Shown here: piece after piece, positions 59,508-64,000 of the stretch | Position numbering within the stretch: position 1 is the stretch's first letter | Layout of the letters: every line of letters starts with the position of its first letter | Assembly: GCA_014960805.1 (NCBI GenBank) | Contig: CP063163.1 | Coordinates: 414,001 to 478,000, forward strand | Length of the DNA stretch: 64,000 bases | From: Cytobacillus suaedae | GTDB taxonomy: Bacteria; Bacillota; Bacilli; Bacillales; Bacillaceae_L | Direction: 5' to 3' | The notes under the pieces: model-generated | What the model was told of the DNA's origin: nothing | Database searches by the model: none | What the model saw: only the letters and a program-made list of their open reading frames with translations | Program-made: the position numbers and the translations under genes

Positions 59508-59627
59508 GTGACGGCTGACACTATGGAATATGAAGAGCTTAATAGGTTGCATGAACGAAAAATAGACTTAGTCGAAGAGCTAGATAGTGTAATGGAATGG
59601 TGGTTAAGCTTAAACGAAGAAGCATAA
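59508..59627 (+). pseudogene. Short ORF resembling an ABC-F C-terminal coiled coil, probable relic
   Basis: From GTG 59508 or ATG 59523 a frame reads MEYEELNRLHERKIDLVEEL then DSVMEWWLSLNEEA and stops. This charged helix with a closing W-LxLNEE pattern is like the tail of ABC-F proteins, but nothing upstream in frame continues it and no RBS is seen. It may be a gene remnant or a chance ORF. Confidence 0.3.
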
Positions 59628-59769
59628 TTAAGATTTTATTCCGTAGTTCAGTTACGAACCAAAATTATCCAGTTCAACTTTTTATTCGTATTTTAAGAAA
59701 AAAGGGTTCCCTTTTATGTTCATTTCATTTATAATCACACTCATATACGAACGAATTATATAAACTATC

Positions 59770-59836
59770 CTTGTATAATAGTGGGAATATGGCCCACAAG
59801 TCTCTACCAAGTTACCGTAAATAACTTGACTACAAG
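59770..59836 (+). promoter_or_regulatory. Guanine-type purine riboswitch aptamer
   Basis: P1 is CTTGTA (59770-59775) with TACAAG (59831-59836). Core elements ATATGG, CAAGTCTCTACC and CCGTAAATAACTTGACTA follow the purine riboswitch consensus, including kissing loops. The specificity position (C74 equivalent) is C at 59830, which pairs with guanine rather than adenine. It precedes xpt, as in B. subtilis. Confidence 0.95.
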
Positions 59837-59957
59837 TGATGTTCTTATTGGGTGTCTTTATAAGGGGGAAGTTTCTTTCGCTTTTCCATTTTAATGATTA
59901 GCCGAATGTATAGAAATCACTTGTTGTCTAGTGAATTCTACGCATTCGGCTTTTTTG
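59832..59957 (+). terminator. Purine riboswitch expression platform (antiterminator/terminator)
   Basis: Terminator arms AGCCGAATG (59900-59908) and CATTCGGCT (59943-59951) with inner TCACT/AGTGA pairing and T6. Antiterminator: ACAAGTGA (59832-59839), part of P1, is complementary to TCACTTGT (59917-59924) inside the terminator. Guanine stabilises P1, frees the terminator and stops transcription: an OFF switch. Confidence 0.85.
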
Positions 59958-59973
59958 TATTTGCTTAGAGTAA

Positions 59974-60573
<600 letters not shown>

Positions 60574-60606
60574 AGAAATACCTCAAGATAGATAGGAGAA
60601 GATAAC

Positions 60607-62130
60607 ATGAATCAAACAGTCAACTATCCGTGGTATAAGAAAGAAGACACAGATGCTTTCTTTGCCCTATTTCAAAATAATCTAGCAAACTTTGTAATCA
60701 TTGCAGTAACAATGCTAGGAATGGGATTCCCAGCTAGTATCGTCTTTGGAAAAGTAATTCCTGGTGCGGCCGTAGCCGTAATGGTTGGGAATTTATACTA
60801 TGCATACATGGCAAATCGTCTTGCGAAAAAAGAAGGACGAACAGATGTAACCGCCCTTTCCTATGGAATTAGTACCCCTGTTATGTTTGTATTTTTATTT
60901 GGAGTTCTTGCACCAGCAAAAGCATTAACAAATGACCCTGAATTAGCATGGAAAATTGCTGTTGGCGCAGCATTTTTAAGTGGTCTAATAGAAGCAATAG
61001 TTAGTGTGACAGGCAATTGGATTCGTAATCAAATCCCTAGAGCAGCTATGCTTGGGGCCCTTGCCGGTGTAGCACTTACTTTTATAGCTGGTGAAATGCT
61101 GTTTAACACATTTTCAATTCCTGTTGTAGGTCTTGTAACTTTAGTGATCATTATCGTTGGTATCGTTGGGAAAGTAGCGATGCCATTCAAAATCCCAACT
61201 TCATTATTTGCCGTTCTAATCGGTACAATTTTAGCATTCACACTTGGCTATCAATCTCCTGCTAAATTTGTTGAAGGTTTAGCAAACGTTGGTTTTTATC
61301 CAATATTACCAAGCTTAGCAGCCTTTGATGGTATGACATTGTTATTTGGTAGCTTAATTGGATTACTTGCTGTTATTTTACCAATCACGCTTTACAATGC
61401 GATTGAAACGATGAACAATGTTGATGCCATGGCAGCAGCGGGTGATTCGTATGATGTAAGAGAGTGTCAAGCAGTTGACGGCGTTGGTACAATGCTTGGG
61501 GCTGTGTTCGGTGGATTATTCCCGACAACTGTATACATTGCGACTGTAGGTTCTAAGAAGATGGGAGCTGGACGTGGATACAGTATTCTGAATGCTATCG
61601 TATTTGGAATTGCTGCAATGACGGGTGTGATAGCTGCCTTAGCTGCGCTAATCCCACTAGCGGCAGTGGCGCCAATCTTAGTCTTTGTTGGTATTTCAAT
61701 GGTTGGATCTGCGTTCCAGTCAAATGAAACAAAGTATTTCCCAGCTGTAGCAATTGCGATGTTACCTTATTTTGCAAACTATGTCATGACTCGTTTCAAT
61801 AAGTCTGCTGGTGAAGTTGTATCGGGAATCTCAGAGGGAATTGTGCCTCTAGGACAAGGGGCCATGTTTACCGCAATTATTTTAGGGGCTATTACTGTTT
61901 ATATTATTGATAGACAATATGTAAGAGCGAGTATTTTCTCACTAGTCGGAGCAGGTCTTTCCTACGTAGGGTTAATGCATGCGCCTAAACTGGCACTAAA
62001 CGCTGCTCCTCAATTTTCATTAGCGTATGTTTTAGTAGCTGTCTTCCTAGTGTATTGTGCTTATCAACTTGCGAGCAGCACAGTGAAAGAAAAAGAAATA
62101 ACAAGTGTTGGTCAAAAAGTAGCTTCATAA
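60607..62130 (+). CDS. NCS2-type purine permease
   Basis: 507 residues, about 13-14 helices, nucleobase:cation symporter 2 superfamily, closer to the AzgA-like/large permease branch than to PbuX (438 residues), which occupies this place in B. subtilis. Features: MGFPASIVFGKVIPGAAVAVM, TALSYGISTPVMFVFLFG, ALAGVALTFIAGE, and NVDAMAAAGDSYDVRECQAVDGVGTMLGAVFGGLFPTT, where substrate and cation are expected to bind. Riboswitch control together with xpt argues for xanthine, hypoxanthine or guanine uptake. RBS AGGAGA. Terminator follows. Confidence 0.82.
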   Translation: MNQTVNYPWYKKEDTDAFFALFQNNLANFVIIAVTMLGMGFPASIVFGKVIPGAAVAVMVGNLYYAYMANRLAKKEGRTDVTALSYGISTPVMFVFLFGVLAPAKALTNDPELAWKIAVGAAFLSGLIEAIVSVTGNWIRNQIPRAAMLGALAGVALTFIAGEMLFNTFSIPVVGLVTLVIIIVGIVGKVAMPFKIPTSLFAVLIGTILAFTLGYQSPAKFVEGLANVGFYPILPSLAAFDGMTLLFGSLIGLLAVILPITLYNAIETMNNVDAMAAAGDSYDVRECQAVDGVGTMLGAVFGGLFPTTVYIATVGSKKMGAGRGYSILNAIVFGIAAMTGVIAALAALIPLAAVAPILVFVGISMVGSAFQSNETKYFPAVAIAMLPYFANYVMTRFNKSAGEVVSGISEGIVPLGQGAMFTAIILGAITVYIIDRQYVRASIFSLVGAGLSYVGLMHAPKLALNAAPQFSLAYVLVAVFLVYCAYQLASSTVKEKEITSVGQKVAS

Positions 62131-62149
62131 ATCATATAACTTACTAAAG

Positions 62150-62182
62150 AACAGGAAATCTTCATTGGTTTCCTGTTTTTTA
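62150..62182 (+). terminator. Terminator after purine permease
   Basis: AACAGGAAA (62150-62158) and TTTCCTGTT (62169-62177) with a 10-base loop and T-run. Confidence 0.85.
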
Positions 62183-62370
62183 AGTTAGTGAGAGCTATAA
62201 ACCACGATATGTATATATTAAAAGAATCATTGAAAGTGCTTGGAAGTGGCATTCCACTCACCCTAACGGCTATGATAAATAAAGAACTGCTGTTAGACAT
62301 ATCTGCATAGTGCTTCATAAAGAGTAAGATAATACTAAAGATTAATGTCATAAGAGATAAGGGAGATACG

Positions 62371-63837
62371 ATGTCAAAAGATGCGAAAGAAGCAGGTTGG
62401 AATATAGATAACAGTTATGCTCGTTTGCCAAACTCATTTTATAGTAGTCAAAATCCAACTCCTGTTAAATCACCACGGTTAGTCATTCTAAATTCTTCAT
62501 TAGCTGAAACGCTAGGTTTTAATGCTGAAGTTCTAGAAAGTGATCATGTAGTGGAAGTCTTTGCTGGTAACACGATCCCTGAAGGGGCTTCGCCATTAGC
62601 TCAGGCTTATGCTGGTCACCAATTTGGGCATTTTAATATGCTTGGAGATGGCAGGGCTATTTTGCTTGGTGAACAAATCACGCCAAAGGGAGAGCGATTC
62701 GATATTCAGCTCAAAGGTTCTGGTAGAACACCGTACTCTCGTGGAGGAGATGGTCGAGCTGCATTAGGTCCAATGCTACGGGAATACATTATAAGTGAAG
62801 CAATGCATGCGCTAGGAATCCCAACTACAAGAAGCCTATCAGTGGTAACAACAGGAGAAGCGGTAATTAGGGAAACCAATCTACCTGGAGCTATACTCAC
62901 ACGTGTTGCGTCTAGTCATATCCGTGTAGGTACGTTTCAGTATGTGGCTACATGGGGTTCAGAAGAGGATATCAAGGAATTAGCTGACTATACAATTAAG
63001 CGCCATTATCCTGAAATCGAAGGGAAAGACAGTCAATACTTATTATTACTCCAGGAAGTCATCAAGCGTCAGGCGGCATTAATTGCAAAATGGCAACTAG
63101 TTGGCTTCATCCATGGGGTAATGAATACAGACAACATGGCGATTAGTGGAGAAACGATTGACTATGGACCTTGTGCGTTTATGGATACATATGATCCGGA
63201 GACGGTATTTAGTTCAATTGATAGGGAAGGTCGTTATGCTTATGGCAATCAACCCTTTATTGGAGGTTGGAATTTAGCTCGGTTTGCTGAATCCTTGCTG
63301 CCGCTTTTACATGATAATCAAGAACAGGCTGTAGAAATTGCTCAGGAAGCCATTTCTGGATTTTCAGGCTTTTTCCGTCAATATTGGCTAACAGGGATGA
63401 GAGCAAAATTAGGATTGCTTAGTGAAGAAGAACAGGATGAGGCCTTAATTCAAGAGCTACTGACAGTTATGCAAAAAAATAAGGCTGACTTTACAAATAC
63501 ATTCCGTTTACTATCACTTGGAAAGCATGAGGAGCTAGACTTCCATGGAGCCGATGAATTTGCTAGCTGGTATAAGTCATGGCAGGAAAGACTTGATAGG
63601 CAGCAAGAATCAAAGGAAGCATCACTAGAATTAATGCAGAAAAGTAATCCTGCTGTCATTCCGCGTAATCATAAGGTTGAAGAGGCGTTAGAAGCAGCTA
63701 CGCATAATGACTACAGTGTGATGGAGCGTTTGCTAAAAGTTCTTTCAGATCCTTACGTCGATTCTTCGGAACAGGTTGAATATTGCACACTTCCGGATCC
63801 ATCAGGTCGCCCATACCGTACTTTTTGTGGTACCTAA
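62371..63837 (+). CDS. selO: Protein adenylyltransferase SelO (YdiU, pseudokinase fold)
   Basis: 488 residues of the SelO/YdiU family. These kinase-like proteins bind ATP upside down and transfer AMP to Ser/Thr/Tyr of target proteins, linked to redox control. Motifs: [51 protein letters not shown] (glycine-rich/ATP part), [28 protein letters not shown] (catalytic-loop and DFG-like Asp), and the C-terminal YRTFCGT, whose Cys corresponds to the selenocysteine site of animal SelO region. RBS AAGGGAG. Strong terminator behind it. Confidence 0.94.
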   Translation: MSKDAKEAGWNIDNSYARLPNSFYSSQNPTPVKSPRLVILNSSLAETLGFNAEVLESDHVVEVFAGNTIPEGASPLAQAYAGHQFGHFNMLGDGRAILLGEQITPKGERFDIQLKGSGRTPYSRGGDGRAALGPMLREYIISEAMHALGIPTTRSLSVVTTGEAVIRETNLPGAILTRVASSHIRVGTFQYVATWGSEEDIKELADYTIKRHYPEIEGKDSQYLLLLQEVIKRQAALIAKWQLVGFIHGVMNTDNMAISGETIDYGPCAFMDTYDPETVFSSIDREGRYAYGNQPFIGGWNLARFAESLLPLLHDNQEQAVEIAQEAISGFSGFFRQYWLTGMRAKLGLLSEEEQDEALIQELLTVMQKNKADFTNTFRLLSLGKHEELDFHGADEFASWYKSWQERLDRQQESKEASLELMQKSNPAVIPRNHKVEEALEAATHNDYSVMERLLKVLSDPYVDSSEQVEYCTLPDPSGRPYRTFCGT

Positions 63838-63849
63838 TAAGAAGAAATC

Positions 63850-63885
63850 AGATAATGCGCCTAAAGGTAGCATTATCTTTTTTTC
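63850..63885 (+). terminator. Terminator after selO
   Basis: AGATAATGC and GCATTATCT form a 9-bp stem with an 11-base loop followed by T7. Confidence 0.85.
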
Positions 63886-63995
63886 CCTTTATTTGAACCC
63901 TATTAGAGACAAAAGCCCTTTTCTTTCGTACAAGGTGAATGAACCAAGACAAATGCATACGATGATGTAAGCCTATATGTAAAGGAGTGCATCAC

Positions 63996-64000
63996 ATGTA
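63996..64000 (+). CDS. Start of a further gene cut by the window end
   Basis: AAAGGAGTG followed after 6 bases by ATG TA at the last bases of the window. Only Met and two bases of a probable Tyr codon are visible, so no product can be named. Confidence 0.5.

Noticed and set aside
62209-62310. 33-codon ORF (MYILKESLKVLGSGIPL...) between purine permease and selO
   Set aside because: No RBS, no recognised domain, and length expected by chance in AT-rich DNA.

Overview
The window is chromosomal DNA of a low-GC, endospore-forming Bacillaceae bacterium (Bacillus/Metabacillus/Cytobacillus-like; the species cannot be fixed from sequence alone). Spore-former genes (spoIIP, pdaA, ykvU, a SpoIID-domain protein), the gene order yfkK-yfkJ-yfkI-yfkH ... 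yfkF ... yfkD-yfkAB ... pdaA ... rlmCD ... yfjN-type dus, AGGAGG-type ribosome binding sites and cre, Pho and PerR-like boxes all point this way. I saw no rRNA, tRNA, CRISPR array, prophage or intact insertion sequence.

Layout. 1-3.8 kb: the 3' end of helD, then a Pho-box-controlled unit phoX-tatA-tatC (a Tat-exported phosphatase with its own translocase). 3.8-12 kb: ABC-F gene ykpA, a cyclic-di-GMP-I riboswitch in front of a secreted TIM-barrel protein, two membrane-protein genes, spoIIP overlapped by a 51-codon ORF, an orphan VWA-like protein and the flippase ykvU. 12-21 kb: a second ABC-F gene behind a leader peptide and two terminators, an arylamine N-acetyltransferase, mreBH, an AAC(6')-Ie-like acetyltransferase, and a TetR regulator divergent from an ABC-2 exporter. 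21-38 kb: the conserved yfk/yfj backbone with zosA (Zn P-type ATPase behind a Fur-family box), fumarase, pdaA and RNA-modification genes (rlmCD, truA, dus), plus dispersed repeats and an 8 x 51-bp minisatellite.

38.6-57.8 kb: a chemoreceptor followed by a peptidoglycan-recycling island: MurK-like kinase, NamZ, SpoIID/SPOR protein (opposite strand), MurQ, CUT1 ABC importer (binding protein plus two permeases, no ATPase), cytoplasmic NagZ, MurR, AnmK, exported NagZ, AmiE-like serine hydrolase, NagA and NagB. Together they can release, import, split, phosphorylate and convert cell-wall amino sugars to fructose-6-phosphate. Unlike the B. subtilis murQRP-amiE-nagZ-namZ cluster there is no PTS transporter; an ABC importer, two sugar kinases and unexported NamZ, NagZ and amidase-like enzymes take its place. 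This is the most interesting system in the window.

57.8-64 kb: a uracil-DNA-glycosylase-fold protein, a YgjP-type metallopeptidase, a guanine riboswitch controlling xpt and a purine permease, selO, and the first codons of a further gene.
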